A DNA stretch of 64,000 nt from Bacillus sp. SG-1 (lineage in GTDB: Bacteria; Bacillota; Bacilli; Bacillales; Bacillaceae_B). The translations under genes and the position numbers were made by a program. The stretch spans positions 62,001 through 126,000 of the forward strand of contig NZ_ABCF01000002.1 in the NCBI RefSeq assembly GCF_000181495.1, read 5' to 3'. The notes under the pieces were generated by a model, which saw only the letters and a list, made by a program, of their open reading frames with translations, was not told where the DNA came from and ran no database searches. Shown in pieces: positions 8,760 to 17,490 of the stretch; the stretch's first letter is position 1, and each line of letters opens with the position of its first letter.

Positions 8760-9345
8760 GAAAGTATGCTGACTTCCGCTTCATGTGCGTGACTCCGCGT
8801 GGCGGGCGGTGAACTAAAAAGTGGAAGCGGCCGTTCAGCGACGTACAGATTTTAGTGCTCTCGCATGAGATAAAGGAATCACCAAGAGCGGAGCGGTTCG
8901 ATGATCAGTTCCCATTTCCAAAAGTGGACTTTGCACGTAACAAAGCTTAAGTCAGAAAAAAATCCAGATGCCGATTTTTTCTAAATACCTCTTTAATCGA
9001 GTGGAGGAAATGAACTTGCTGACTTATCGCAAGGAGGGAGGCAGGGAAGCCCGCTAGCCGTTGGGACCTTGCAGCTGGATTCGCAAGGATAGAGACCGAA
9101 ATCTGCTAGTCGCTAAGTCCGTTCCAGTGGGTGCGGACCCTCGGCTGCTGGAGCTGGATTTGCCTCCTCGGATGCGCCTGAATAAAAAGTGGAAACGCCC
9201 TGTTCAGCCCCGACAGGCAAATGTTCCTCAGCGAAAAAAAAGGGGATCTTTCCTTTTATTCGCTGAGGGTTATTTGACCCCGAGGGGCTGGGTGCTGGAA
9301 CTGGACGTCCCGCTATCCCGCAGGAGGTCACGCCCCTTCAGCTAC
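8760..9345. repeat. GC-rich mosaic of dispersed, hairpin-forming repeat sequence
   Basis: This 1-kb gene-free stretch between 8609 and 9615 contains GC-rich blocks unlike the flanking AT-rich DNA. The best block, about 9185-9310, can fold as CCTGT/ACAGG (9199-9203 with 9213-9217), then CAAAT..CCTCAGCGAA with TTCGCTGAGG..ATTTG (9218-9276). The first hairpin loop CAGCCCC (9205-9211) is complementary to GGGGCTG at 9284-9290. A diverged relative of the edge motifs lies at about 34950-35045. Open frames here have no credible ribosome binding sites and are not called as genes. Confidence 0.55.
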
Positions 9346-9536
9346 AATTAACTTGATAATAAAGACCGTCACAACTTTCCAAAAATCGACATTACGAGAG
9401 TAATAATATAAGAACTAAGCAAACAAAAGTCCTTTATGATCTTCCTAGATGATTTTATTTACACACCTAAAAACTTAAATCCTTTAGAAACTCTAAGAGG
9501 ATTCTAATAATGTGATGGTGCCTCTATGTTAAACCT

Positions 9537-9576
9537 AAAAAGCTGTCCAATAGCCATTCCAGACTTTTTGGACAGC
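9537..9576 (-). terminator. Terminator after the AlaX-like gene
   Basis: Stem GCTGTCCAA / TTGGACAGC with a 17-nt loop followed by a T-run on the minus strand, 39 bp after the AlaX stop. Confidence 0.75.
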
Positions 9577-9614
9577 CCAAATCATATTTAGCACCTATCT
9601 TTTCAATCACTCTC

Positions 9615-10805
9615 TCAGAATTTATCTAACAACCGCTCAAGGAGCTCTTCACCCGTAATAACTGCGCTGCCTCCACCTTGAGCCATAGAAGGATTGCCCC
9701 CTCCTTTTCCATCGGTGAGGGCAAGGGCAACCCCGATGAGTTCTTTCATATCCTTTTGGCATGATGAACATGACCCAAACACGTATTGCAGCTTATCCCC
9801 GTTCTCACTGACCAACAAAACGACAACTTCGTGTGTTTGCAGGATTGTTCTGGCCATTTTTTGCATATCTGCCATTGAACGGTGCTGAAGCACTTTCTTC
9901 ACTACTTTTACGCCACCTCTATCCACAGAAGATTTAATGAGATCCTCCGCTTCATAAACAAGGATGGTTTCCCTTGCCTCTTCAAGAAGTTTTTCATTTT
10001 TATTGCCGTTTTCTATCAGAGTTCGAACTGCTGAAATCATTTCGGAAGGAGGGGCATTCAACACTCCGGTAAGTTCCTTTAAAATGCTATTTTTCTCATG
10101 AAGCTGGTCAGCCACACGCTGCCCGCACACAAAGGTCACCCTTGTATTCTTTTTTTGTTTCTCCCAGTTCAGAATCTTGATCATCCCAACTTCTCCAGTG
10201 CTACGAGGATGGGTACCTCCGCAGCCATTGTAATCAAACTCAGGAATGATTACGAGCCTGATGTCTCCCTCCACAGCCGGCTTCTTTCTTAGGGGATATT
10301 GATCAACTTCTTCTTTGTTTATCCATTTTGTATGTATAGGCTGGTTCTGCAAGATCACTTGATTGGCAAGCGCTTCCGCTTTTGAACTTTCTTCTTCTGT
10401 TAAGGCGGAAGTGTTAATATCGATGGTACACGTGTCCCTTCCCAGATGAAAACTTACCGTTTCATATCCTAAGCTTTTAGAAAAACTCGCAGACAGGATA
10501 TGCTGCCCGGCATGTTGCTGCATATGATCAAAGCGCCTTGTCCAATTGATGGCGCCGCTTATCTCATAAGTTCCTTTCAGCGGACTGTCGATATAATGGC
10601 GAATGATACCTTCCACTTCCTCTACTTCTGTAACCATGCTGTTGTTCAGAGTACCTTTATCAAAGGGCTGCCCTCCGCCAGTTGGATAAAATGCGGTTTC
10701 TTCCAATTGCGCAAACCATCTTCCGTCTTCACTTTGCTGTTGTGAAACCAGCTTTGTTTTGAATTCACGCAGATATGCATCTTCATAATACAACTTTTCC
10801 TTCAA
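9615..10805 (-). CDS. Alanyl-tRNA editing protein, AlaX-L type with DHHA1 domain
   Basis: A 396-aa protein that should hydrolyse mischarged Ser- or Gly-tRNA(Ala) in trans. The editing site is visible: HAGQH (His98, His102) and CGGTH (Cys195, His199), which bind zinc in AlaRS and AlaX. The front segment FYPTGGGQPFDKG is the tRNA-editing domain hallmark. The C-terminal region ends in the DHHA1-type glycine-rich segment GGGNPSMAQGGGS. The TTG start at 10805 is chosen because AAGGTGAGAAGG precedes it, it begins the conserved N-terminus, and it lies 7 bp after the upstream stop; the longer frame to 10865 would overlap that gene. It is probably cotranscribed with the small membrane protein at 10813. 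Confidence 0.9.
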   Translation of the reverse strand: MKEKLYYEDAYLREFKTKLVSQQQSEDGRWFAQLEETAFYPTGGGQPFDKGTLNNSMVTEVEEVEGIIRHYIDSPLKGTYEISGAINWTRRFDHMQQHAGQHILSASFSKSLGYETVSFHLGRDTCTIDINTSALTEEESSKAEALANQVILQNQPIHTKWINKEEVDQYPLRKKPAVEGDIRLVIIPEFDYNGCGGTHPRSTGEVGMIKILNWEKQKKNTRVTFVCGQRVADQLHEKNSILKELTGVLNAPPSEMISAVRTLIENGNKNEKLLEEARETILVYEAEDLIKSSVDRGGVKVVKKVLQHRSMADMQKMARTILQTHEVVVLLVSENGDKLQYVFGSCSSCQKDMKELIGVALALTDGKGGGNPSMAQGGGSAVITGEELLERLLDKF

Positions 10806-10812
10806 TTCCTTC

Positions 10813-11016
10813 TCACCTTCTCTGTTCAATATAACCTGCTGGATCTGTAAACATTGAAATGACATCCACGATGCCTACATAAACGAGAAATGCACCCAGC
10901 AGGATAAATCCAATCTTCACTATCTTGTTTTGAATATTGTCCTGATCCTTCTCCTTCAGCCCGAAAAATGCAAAGATTAAAAGTGCAACTCCAGCCAATA
11001 ATGATACGATAAACAT
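10813..11016 (-). CDS. Small two-helix membrane protein (67 aa)
   Basis: Two hydrophobic segments (about residues 3-19 and 32-52) flank a charged loop (GLKEKDQDNIQNKIVK), giving a hairpin topology. The ATG at 11016 follows AAGGGGGCG; the frame extends to 11043 but without a site. It ends 7 bp before the AlaX-like start, so the two are likely translated from one message. No family is recognised. Confidence 0.65.
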   Translation of the reverse strand: MFIVSLLAGVALLIFAFFGLKEKDQDNIQNKIVKIGFILLGAFLVYVGIVDVISMFTDPAGYIEQRR

Positions 11017-11139
11017 TCGAACGCCCCCTTTGAGAAGCCTCATTAATAATTGTAAACTTCTTTATACTTGTTTTTCCAACAACAAGCCTTTCCAAACGCA
11101 ACAGAGCACTTCCCTCATAAAAGGAAGTGCCCGGTTGTT

Positions 11140-12012
11140 TTATCCATTTACAATGGTACCGCCGTTTACGTGAATCATCTGTCCGGAGATATAGGAAGCA
11201 TCTTCACTTGCAAGGAAAACATAGCTTCCAGCCAATTCCGCAGGCTGTCCCGGCCTTTTCATAGGAACAGGAACGGATTCTTCCCCGAAACCTTCTACTG
11301 TATCTTTTGAGAAGGAAGACGGAATGAGAGGTGTCCAGATAGGCCCTGGCGCTACGGCATTCACTCTGATTTTCCGATCGATTAATGACTGTGAAAGAGA
11401 TCTTGTAAATGTCGTAATGGCACCTTTGGTTGCTGAATAGTCAATCAGCTTCGGCATTCCCTGATAGGCAGTAATGGAAGATGTATTAATAATGGATGCT
11501 CCTTCTCCCATGTGCTTAAGAGCTTCTTTAGTAAGGTAAAACATGGAAAAGATGTTTGTGCTGAAAGTTCTCGTCAACTGTTCTTTACTTATATCTTCAA
11601 TAGAATCCTGAGGATGCTGCTCTCCTGCATTATTAACAAGGATATCCAGTTTTCCAAATTCATCAACAGTATTCTGCACTGCTTTCTGACAGAACTCTTC
11701 GTCAGCAATATCTCCAGCGATCAGCAAACATTTCCCGCCCGCTTTTTCGATATACTCTTTTGTTTCCTCAGCATCACTGTTTTCTTCCAAATAGACAATC
11801 GCTACATCTGCTCCTTCTTTCGCATAAGCAACAGCTACCGCACGTCCTATCCCACTGTCCCCGCCGGTAATCAATGCTTTTTTACCATTTAATTTTTTAG
11901 CAACACCAGCTAAATTGCCCGTGAAGTCGGGTCTTGGTTCCATATCAGATTCCAAACCGGGCTGATGGCTCTGTTCCTGTCCAGGTATTGAATTGGGTCT
12001 TTTTTCTGTCAT
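11140..12012 (-). CDS. Short-chain dehydrogenase, general-stress-protein-39-like
   Basis: A 290-aa SDR oxidoreductase. The NAD(P)-binding motif is ITGGDSGIGRAVA (about residues 48-60), followed by the NNAG motif. The catalytic triad appears as Ser in STNIF/IINTSSIT and YSATK (Tyr and Lys). The Pro-rich N-terminal extension of about 40 residues (PNSIPGQEQSHQPGLE) is typical of the Bacillus YdaD/YhxC group of sigma-B-induced stress proteins. GGAGGGATAGAAAC precedes the ATG. The physiological substrate is unknown. Regulation by sigma-B is family knowledge; I could not identify a clear sigma-B promoter here. Confidence 0.88.
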   Translation of the reverse strand: MTEKRPNSIPGQEQSHQPGLESDMEPRPDFTGNLAGVAKKLNGKKALITGGDSGIGRAVAVAYAKEGADVAIVYLEENSDAEETKEYIEKAGGKCLLIAGDIADEEFCQKAVQNTVDEFGKLDILVNNAGEQHPQDSIEDISKEQLTRTFSTNIFSMFYLTKEALKHMGEGASIINTSSITAYQGMPKLIDYSATKGAITTFTRSLSQSLIDRKIRVNAVAPGPIWTPLIPSSFSKDTVEGFGEESVPVPMKRPGQPAELAGSYVFLASEDASYISGQMIHVNGGTIVNG

Positions 12013-12156
12013 GTTTCTATCCCTCCATTATATGGTTAAAAAATATATACTATCTCTTCCCTGTGACTATCAAGGTAAACATAAACCCTATATCCATTTT
12101 ATGGTTTCGCATGATAACTTTTTCAGTGGGCAACTTAAAAAGAAAGGAGGATTTCA

Positions 12157-12549
12157 ATGAATGATTTTGTAGCTAAGATAAAAGATTTTTCGAAACATGT
12201 ATCAGAAGATATCGGGACTATCATGAAAGATTTCAATAATGAAAAAGTTGAATTCGCAGATATGGTATCGCTAATAATCAGACATGAAAAAACGACCCAC
12301 ATGAGCCAGACTCTACTCGGAAGCGTGTACAATACATATCAGCTTCATTTGTTCCCGTATTATCTTCACTTAGAAACAAAGGGAAAAATGAATGAATCGA
12401 TTTTGCAGTTGATGCTTCATTCTCAAGAGAGGGAACTTTATTGTTACAGGTCCTACGAAGCAAAATCGCAAAAGCCCAAAATTGTACCAGTCCCTGAACC
12501 ATTAATAAATCTATTAAAGACCAACCAACATTCCAACAAATTACATTAA
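12157..12549 (+). CDS. Hypothetical protein (130 aa)
   Basis: The gene has a near-perfect ribosome binding site (AAAGGAGG) before the ATG and is followed by a hairpin terminator, so it is a real gene. The predicted product is mostly helical and soluble, with a His-rich middle (RHEKTTHMSQTLLG, LHLFPYYLHLETKG) and a Pro-rich end. It is monocistronic and divergent from the stress SDR. I do not recognise a family and propose no function. Confidence 0.65.
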   Translation: MNDFVAKIKDFSKHVSEDIGTIMKDFNNEKVEFADMVSLIIRHEKTTHMSQTLLGSVYNTYQLHLFPYYLHLETKGKMNESILQLMLHSQERELYCYRSYEAKSQKPKIVPVPEPLINLLKTNQHSNKLH

Positions 12550-12550
12550 T

Positions 12551-12576
12551 AGAGCCTGTTTTGCATAACAGGCTCT
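12551..12576. terminator. Hairpin after the 130-aa gene
   Basis: Perfect 10-bp stem AGAGCCTGTT / AACAGGCTCT immediately downstream of the stop; no strong T-run follows. Confidence 0.55.
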
Positions 12577-12605
12577 GATTACGAGCACAAATTCAATATA
12601 AAAAA

Positions 12606-12653
12606 GTAAAAGGAGTACCAAATCGCAATGATTTAAGTACTCCTTTTACCTTT
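12606..12653. terminator. 13-bp stem terminator between convergent genes
   Basis: Perfect stem GTAAAAGGAGTAC / GTACTCCTTTTAC with flanking A and T runs. It lies 13 bp from the stop of the membrane gene at 12666 and can act in both directions. Confidence 0.75.
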
Positions 12654-12665
12654 GTTATATGCGTA

Positions 12666-13190
12666 TTACTTTAAAACATCCAACGGTACATCAAAAATCA
12701 GCCATAAGGTTACAATGATGGGCGCGGTCAATATCCATGCAAGCAAGGGTTTTTTATAATGAATGATCAGCATAATAAACATCATGAGATTAAATACTAA
12801 ATCCCAGCCGAAACTCCAACCTCTATGATAACTGAGCCCGCCCAAATGATGAGTGAGGAATTCATTCAATCCATAAATGGCTGTCCACAAAAGAACCATC
12901 ATGGCTTGCCTTCCCTTTTCTTCCGGCAGCCGTCCGATAAAGATGGCAACTGTCATAGAATATTGGATCGCCATCTTCGCCAAAGCAATGAATGTATGAT
13001 TCAACTTAAACAGGTGATCCAGCCTATCCATAGGATGAAACATCCATAAAGTATGGTTAAAAAGCAGAAACTGTGATAATAGATCCCCTATGATAAAATA
13101 GAGCAAAGTCGGATAATATTCAGCGAAATTTGACCATCTGCCAAATCTGATACCTGCCAAAAGATATAAAATCAATATTATTATACTCAT
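12666..13190 (-). CDS. CBO0543-like multi-pass membrane protein
   Basis: A 174-aa protein with about five hydrophobic helices and polar turns (FGRWSNFAEYYPT, FHPMDRLDHLFKLNHTF, GLNEFLTHHLGG, SYHRGWSFGWDLVFN). The arrangement and motifs recall the CBO0543 family of small membrane proteins found in spore formers; this is recognition by eye, not a search. GGAAGG precedes the ATG. The gene stands alone between terminators. Function is unknown. Confidence 0.6.
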   Translation of the reverse strand: MSIIILILYLLAGIRFGRWSNFAEYYPTLLYFIIGDLLSQFLLFNHTLWMFHPMDRLDHLFKLNHTFIALAKMAIQYSMTVAIFIGRLPEEKGRQAMMVLLWTAIYGLNEFLTHHLGGLSYHRGWSFGWDLVFNLMMFIMLIIHYKKPLLAWILTAPIIVTLWLIFDVPLDVLK

Positions 13191-13269
13191 TAAAGAACCT
13201 TCCAGAAAATAGATTTACCTTATTTTCAATCAAGGCCATTCTTTTTATGTATAAAGGATTAAAGAAAAT

Positions 13270-13300
13270 AAAAAAAGCGGTACGGTTGCATACTGCTTTT
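13270..13300 (-). terminator. Terminator after the YitT-family gene
   Basis: Stem AAAAGCGGTA / TACTGCTTTT with one G-U pair; the A-run gives a T-run on the minus strand. It ends 3 bp from the YitT stop. Confidence 0.75.
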
Positions 13301-13303
13301 GGA

Positions 13304-13912
13304 TTAAACCGATCTTTGCCTCCTGAGAGATCCAGCTTGAAAATGATAAATCACATCCAATATCCTTGTCCCAATAAGTTGACACACGAGTGCATAAAGG
13401 ATGATGAACCAATCTACAACCATGCCTGTCAAAAGAAGTAATGTTCCGTTGATCCAAAACAGGCATTTTCCTGGTGGGAACCCTTTTATTTTTGACAGTA
13501 TCAATGCAAGGATGTCCATTCCTCCTGAAGAGGCTCCCATTTTAAATAGAATTCCTAAACCGACTCCAAAAATCACAGCCCCCATAAGAAGATCTGTAAG
13601 TACATAGGATACGGGGGATAAAACAATGGATGATATCCACTTGATGATGAGTGAGGTAACAGTCACACAATAAAGCGTCCAAAGTGCATTTTTAGCCCCA
13701 AGCCACTTTGCTGCAATGATCAATAACCCTGCGTTCAATGTCCACAAAGTAACTGCATAAGGAACATTAAAAAGATATTTAAGGAGGACTCCTGTACTTG
13801 CCGCACCACCTGAAGGTATAAAATGTGGAAATAAGAATACAGACATGGCCACTCCTTGTATAGCGGCCGCCATTCCTAATATCAAAGCTTTATTTATATT
13901 TAGTATCAACAT
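13304..13912 (-). CDS. YitT-family membrane protein, lacking the C-terminal DUF2179 domain
   Basis: A 202-aa protein with five or six membrane helices and the YitT signatures FIPSGGAASTGVLLKYLF and GASSGGMDILAL. Full-length YitT proteins (about 280 aa) carry a soluble C-terminal DUF2179 domain; here the protein stops soon after the last helix, so it is a short-form member. The ATG at 13912 follows AAGGAG with 7 nt spacing; the frame runs to 13951 without a site. The role of the family is not established. Confidence 0.8.
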   Translation of the reverse strand: MLILNINKALILGMAAAIQGVAMSVFLFPHFIPSGGAASTGVLLKYLFNVPYAVTLWTLNAGLLIIAAKWLGAKNALWTLYCVTVTSLIIKWISSIVLSPVSYVLTDLLMGAVIFGVGLGILFKMGASSGGMDILALILSKIKGFPPGKCLFWINGTLLLLTGMVVDWFIILYALVCQLIGTRILDVIYHFQAGSLRRQRSV

Positions 13913-14056
13913 ACAATTCTCCTTATCAGAACAAACCAACCAGGTCGGCATTTTATATTATTAAAAAGAAAAACCGAAATTATCATATCATATCTTCGTT
14001 GAAAATAGCAGAATTATCTAAATACGAACCGTCACTTTGGAGGAATATTTGAAAAA

Positions 14057-14437
14057 ATGTTGAATGTAAGACTTAAATTACGAAATAGGAGAAACCTTAT
14101 GATGATCTTTTTGCTAGGGCTCATTATTATTTTGCTGGTCTTTTTAAAATCAGGAAAGAAAAAAAGACAATTCCTAATTAGTGGTGTCATTGTTATAGTT
14201 CTCTTGATGCAAATTCCCTTCTTTCAAAGAGCCGCTGCCTTCTTGACCACTCAGGCATACGTAAGGACGCAACATTATGAGAAAGGACTAAAATTCCAAC
14301 ATGTAGAGTATTCATCTGCTTTCGGAAATTATTTTGTTCAATACAAATCATCCCATGGAGAGTTGTATAACTTTCAAGTCAGTTCTAAAAGGTTTCCTAT
14401 TAGTGTTGTGTACGATCCATTTGCCCCGAGGCCCTGA
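14057..14437 (+). CDS. Hypothetical membrane-anchored protein (126 aa)
   Basis: Basic N-terminus, two adjacent hydrophobic segments (about residues 15-31 and 38-55), then a soluble 70-residue tail (YEKGLKFQHVEYSSAFGNYF...). GGAGG lies 13 nt before the ATG, which is a little far; an internal ATG pair at 14099 is possible but lacks a site. The stop is 2 bp from the stop of the convergent FAD oxidase gene. No family is recognised. Confidence 0.6.
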   Translation: MLNVRLKLRNRRNLMMIFLLGLIIILLVFLKSGKKKRQFLISGVIVIVLLMQIPFFQRAAAFLTTQAYVRTQHYEKGLKFQHVEYSSAFGNYFVQYKSSHGELYNFQVSSKRFPISVVYDPFAPRP

Positions 14438-14439
14438 AC

Positions 14440-15567
14440 TCAGGCATTACCTTCTTCAAGGGCATCCCCAACAGGGTAATCGTTTAAATTTAATTCCGTT
14501 TCTTTATCCAATGCCAATTTAGCCAGTTCAGCACCAAGGTATGGTCCACTCGTCAAACCAGATGCTCCAAGGCCATTAGCCAGCAACAATCCGCTATACT
14601 TCGGGGCCCTTCCGACTACAGGAAGGAAACCGGGTGTATAGGGCCTGAATCCGACTCTTGTTTCTAGAACTGTGCCATTTTGTATTCCAGGTGCTATCTT
14701 TATTGCTTTATCAAGGATTTCATACATCCCGCCTGCTGTCGGACGGATATCATATCCTGTTTCATCCTCATGAGTCGCACCTGCAACAATCCGGCCATCC
14801 TCAAAGCTGAGAAGGTATTGATTACCGGGCGGCATCACAACAGGCCAACTGTCAGTTTCCATTCCATTCATTTGGAAATGAATGATTTGCGCCTTTTGAA
14901 AGGAAACCTTAAATTTAATCCCCAATGGTGCCAAAAGCTCTGAAGCCCATGCACCCCCTGTAACGACAACTTCATCTGCCTGTAAATGCTCCCCTTCTAC
15001 TTGTACACCTCTGACACTGTCTTTTTCAAAAATCAAAGACCCATGACCATGGATATGACGAGCTCCATGCTTCAATGCACCATTCAGAAGTGCATCCCTG
15101 AAGGCTCTTCCATTCACCCTAGCTCCACCGCTTACATATACAGATCCAAATTCTTCTGCTAGCAGAGGGAAAAGTTTTCGGGTCTCCTCTCTTGACAGGA
15201 TTTTCACTTCCCCGATTTCAGGAGCATCCTCCCGTTTTTTTATAGCACGTTCGGCCATTTTTTCAAGTTTGTCCTCATCTTGATGAAGACTTAATGCTCC
15301 TACTTTTTTATATCCCGTATTTACCTCCCCATCCTCTTCCAATTGCTTCACTAGGGATGGATAATAGCGGGCACCACCTTTCACAAGATGGTACCAAGCT
15401 TTATTGCGGCGCTGCGAAAGCCACGGACAGACAATCCCGGCAGCAGCATCCGTAGCCTGTCCCGCGTGCCGGCGGTCAACTATTATGACATCAGTGCCCT
15501 CCTTTGCCAAATGATAGGCAGTGGAAGCACCAAGGATTCCCGCACCCATTACAATGATTTTTTTCAT
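14440..15567 (-). CDS. FAD-dependent amine/D-amino-acid oxidase (DAO family)
   Basis: A 375-aa flavoenzyme. The N-terminal dinucleotide-binding motif is GAGILGASTAYHLA followed by the acidic end of strand 2 (VIIVDRR). A second flavin contact is TDAAAGIVCPW, and the C-terminal GLGASGLTSGPYLG closes the FAD site. The family includes glycine oxidase ThiO, sarcosine oxidase and D-amino-acid dehydrogenases; no thiamine genes are nearby, so ThiO is not assigned. The ATG at 15567 is preferred over GTG at 15573 on spacing. It overlaps nothing and ends against the convergent gene at 14437. Confidence 0.85.
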   Translation of the reverse strand: MKKIIVMGAGILGASTAYHLAKEGTDVIIVDRRHAGQATDAAAGIVCPWLSQRRNKAWYHLVKGGARYYPSLVKQLEEDGEVNTGYKKVGALSLHQDEDKLEKMAERAIKKREDAPEIGEVKILSREETRKLFPLLAEEFGSVYVSGGARVNGRAFRDALLNGALKHGARHIHGHGSLIFEKDSVRGVQVEGEHLQADEVVVTGGAWASELLAPLGIKFKVSFQKAQIIHFQMNGMETDSWPVVMPPGNQYLLSFEDGRIVAGATHEDETGYDIRPTAGGMYEILDKAIKIAPGIQNGTVLETRVGFRPYTPGFLPVVGRAPKYSGLLLANGLGASGLTSGPYLGAELAKLALDKETELNLNDYPVGDALEEGNA

Positions 15568-16033
15568 ATTCACACCACTCTTTTATCATTCTCTATCCGT
15601 AGATTTTACTAGAGTAACCAAGGATTCACAACTTTACAAAATGGAGCAGGTCTTGATGAGAAAAATAAGTCCCTTCCCATCTTAAACAACCCCTTTCAGT
15701 ATAAATGAAGAAGTTGTTTTCTATATTGTGTTGTTTGAATGAAATGGAAGGTGCTTGGACATATATTTCAAGTGTCAAGCCTCCCGGGGGCAAATACCCT
15801 AAGAGAATAAAGGGAAAGCATTTTCTCACTTAAGAGTTTTCTTACCGAGCAAGAGTGTGGCCTTTCTACTTTTTGTAACAATATACAGATAACTCAGCTC
15901 AATTTTACAGTTGAAATATTTCCAAGCGCTTCAAAAAACCCTTTTCAATAAAAAGAGTATTCAAAAAATATTAAACATACTCATTTTTCGGTTATTATAA
16001 ATCATGAAGTCCGTTAGAAAGCAGGTGAGATAA
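15568..16033. other. 466-bp intergenic region, no gene called
   Basis: It lies between the divergent DAO and MFS genes and so must hold both promoters. AT-rich sequence near 15930-16010 precedes the MFS start. A 67-codon minus-strand frame at 15626-15829 has no ribosome binding site and is not called. Near 15925 the palindrome GAAGCGCTTGG weakly resembles a catabolite-repression site in its centre only. Confidence 0.5.
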
Positions 16034-17329
16034 TTGAATTCATTTAAACAATTAAAAGATATGGATCGAAATGTATGGATACGCTTTGTCGGAGAAGCGA
16101 TTAACGGAATTGCTTTTATGATGCTCATGCCGTTTTTTGCCCTTTATCTTAAGGACAAAGTCGACTCCCTCTGGCTGGTTGGAGTAGTCATGGCGGTTGC
16201 GCCGGTTGCCTCTGTATTCGGCACCTTGCTAGGAGGGAAGCTGGCGGATTTATATGGACGTAAACCAATAATGGTCATATCTATGCTGGGAAACAGCATT
16301 GTCATGCTTGGATTTGTATTCTTTGATACCTTTATAGCCTTTATTTTTCTTTCAGCATTTTTGGGATTCTTCAACTCCCTTTTCCATCCTGCTGCGTCTG
16401 CAATGGTCGCCGATGTAACGGCACCTGACAAAAGAACGGAAGCATTCGGACTCTTAAGACTGGGGCATAATTTAGGTGCAGCCATAGGTCCGTTGATTGG
16501 AGCTTCTATCATCGTTTTTTCAAAAGCGATTATATTTTTGATTGCTGCTGGATCTGTTTTTCTTTATGCAATAATGGTTGCCCTTTTTATTTATGAAAGC
16601 CTTCCAAAAAGGGACCGCGACGAGTCACTGGACGAAGCAAACCAAGAGAAAGAAGATCTTCCTTCTCCATTACAAGTATTGTTCAGAGACAAGGTTCTGC
16701 TCATATTTGTAATGACAGGCGTAGTGATTTCCATGAGTTTTTCCCAGACGGAAGGAATGCTGCCGTTGCATTTCGACGCAGAACTGCAGCACATTCCAGT
16801 AGAGAAAAATCCATTTCCATACTTAATGGCTTTTAATGGATTACTGGTCGTGTTGTTCCAATTCCCGATTTCAAGCTGGGCAGGCACTAGAAAAATCGGA
16901 TCCGTCATGCTTCTTGGCGCATTCTTATTTGGCCTGGGGCAAATCGCTATAGGATGGCTCCCTTCACTCTTTTATGATCAACAGAGTGAATACTTGACTA
17001 TCATGATCATCCTCTTACTTGTCTATGGAATATATACACTTGGAGAAATGTTGATAAGCCCTGTGCAGATGACCTTCATTTCAAACATTGCACCTGATCA
17101 TTTACGAGGAACTTACATGGGAGCATCAGGTCTTCAATGGATTTTAGGTGGAGCTGTCGGGCCTCTTATATCCGGTTACTTACTGGATCGTTCACTTGGT
17201 AATGTGATGTTCACGACGCTGGGGATTGGGTGTATGGCTGCTGGGGTAGTTTATTTGATGATTGATAGAATGATCTCAAGAAGCCAAAAGCCTTCAATAA
17301 AGATGGGAACAAAAGAAGAGACAGTGTAA
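16034..17329 (+). CDS. MFS transporter, DHA1-like drug-efflux type
   Basis: A 431-aa protein with about 12 membrane helices. The loop 2-3 motif GGKLADLYGRKPIM is the diagnostic MFS motif A (about residues 66-79), and LLRLGHNLGAAIGPLIG matches motif C of drug antiporters in helix 5. A charged central loop (residues about 195-215) separates the two halves. The TTG start is supported by AGGTGA 6 nt upstream and by being the only start before the conserved N-terminus. It is monocistronic and ends in a shared bidirectional terminator. The substrate is unknown. Confidence 0.85.
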   Translation: MNSFKQLKDMDRNVWIRFVGEAINGIAFMMLMPFFALYLKDKVDSLWLVGVVMAVAPVASVFGTLLGGKLADLYGRKPIMVISMLGNSIVMLGFVFFDTFIAFIFLSAFLGFFNSLFHPAASAMVADVTAPDKRTEAFGLLRLGHNLGAAIGPLIGASIIVFSKAIIFLIAAGSVFLYAIMVALFIYESLPKRDRDESLDEANQEKEDLPSPLQVLFRDKVLLIFVMTGVVISMSFSQTEGMLPLHFDAELQHIPVEKNPFPYLMAFNGLLVVLFQFPISSWAGTRKIGSVMLLGAFLFGLGQIAIGWLPSLFYDQQSEYLTIMIILLLVYGIYTLGEMLISPVQMTFISNIAPDHLRGTYMGASGLQWILGGAVGPLISGYLLDRSLGNVMFTTLGIGCMAAGVVYLMIDRMISRSQKPSIKMGTKEETV

Positions 17330-17460
17330 CTTCGATTAAATGACATCTCCCCGGAAAAACTCTAGTTGGACATCCTTAAGTAATCGAACGGTTGTCAGTC
17401 ACTAGAACGCCGGTGCCTGAATGTCAAAACATATAAAAACATTCTCAATATCAAACAAAC

Positions 17461-17486
17461 AAAGCCCGGATGATGATCCGGGCTTT
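17461..17486. terminator. Bidirectional terminator between MFS and RsbR-like genes
   Basis: Perfect 10-bp stem AAAGCCCGGA / TCCGGGCTTT with a 6-nt loop, 5 bp from the stop of the convergent STAS gene. Confidence 0.85.
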
Positions 17487-17490
17487 ACCT

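Noticed and set aside
8602-8784. 60-aa minus-strand gene after the OpuAC gene
   Set aside because: Starts without a ribosome binding site and overlaps the OpuAC stop; probably chance.
9061-9351. 96-aa coding frame in the GC-rich repeat
   Set aside because: No ribosome binding site, Arg/Pro-rich shadow-like composition, and the sequence is better explained by hairpin-forming repeats.
14440-15567. Glycine oxidase ThiO specifically
   Set aside because: Family fits, but there are no thiamine genes nearby and no residue that separates ThiO from other DAO enzymes by eye.
15626-15829. 67-aa minus-strand gene upstream of the MFS transporter
   Set aside because: No ribosome binding site and no recognisable domain; left as intergenic.
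15925-15940. Catabolite-repression (cre) site before the MFS gene
   Set aside because: Only the AAGCGCTT centre matches; the flanking consensus bases are wrong.
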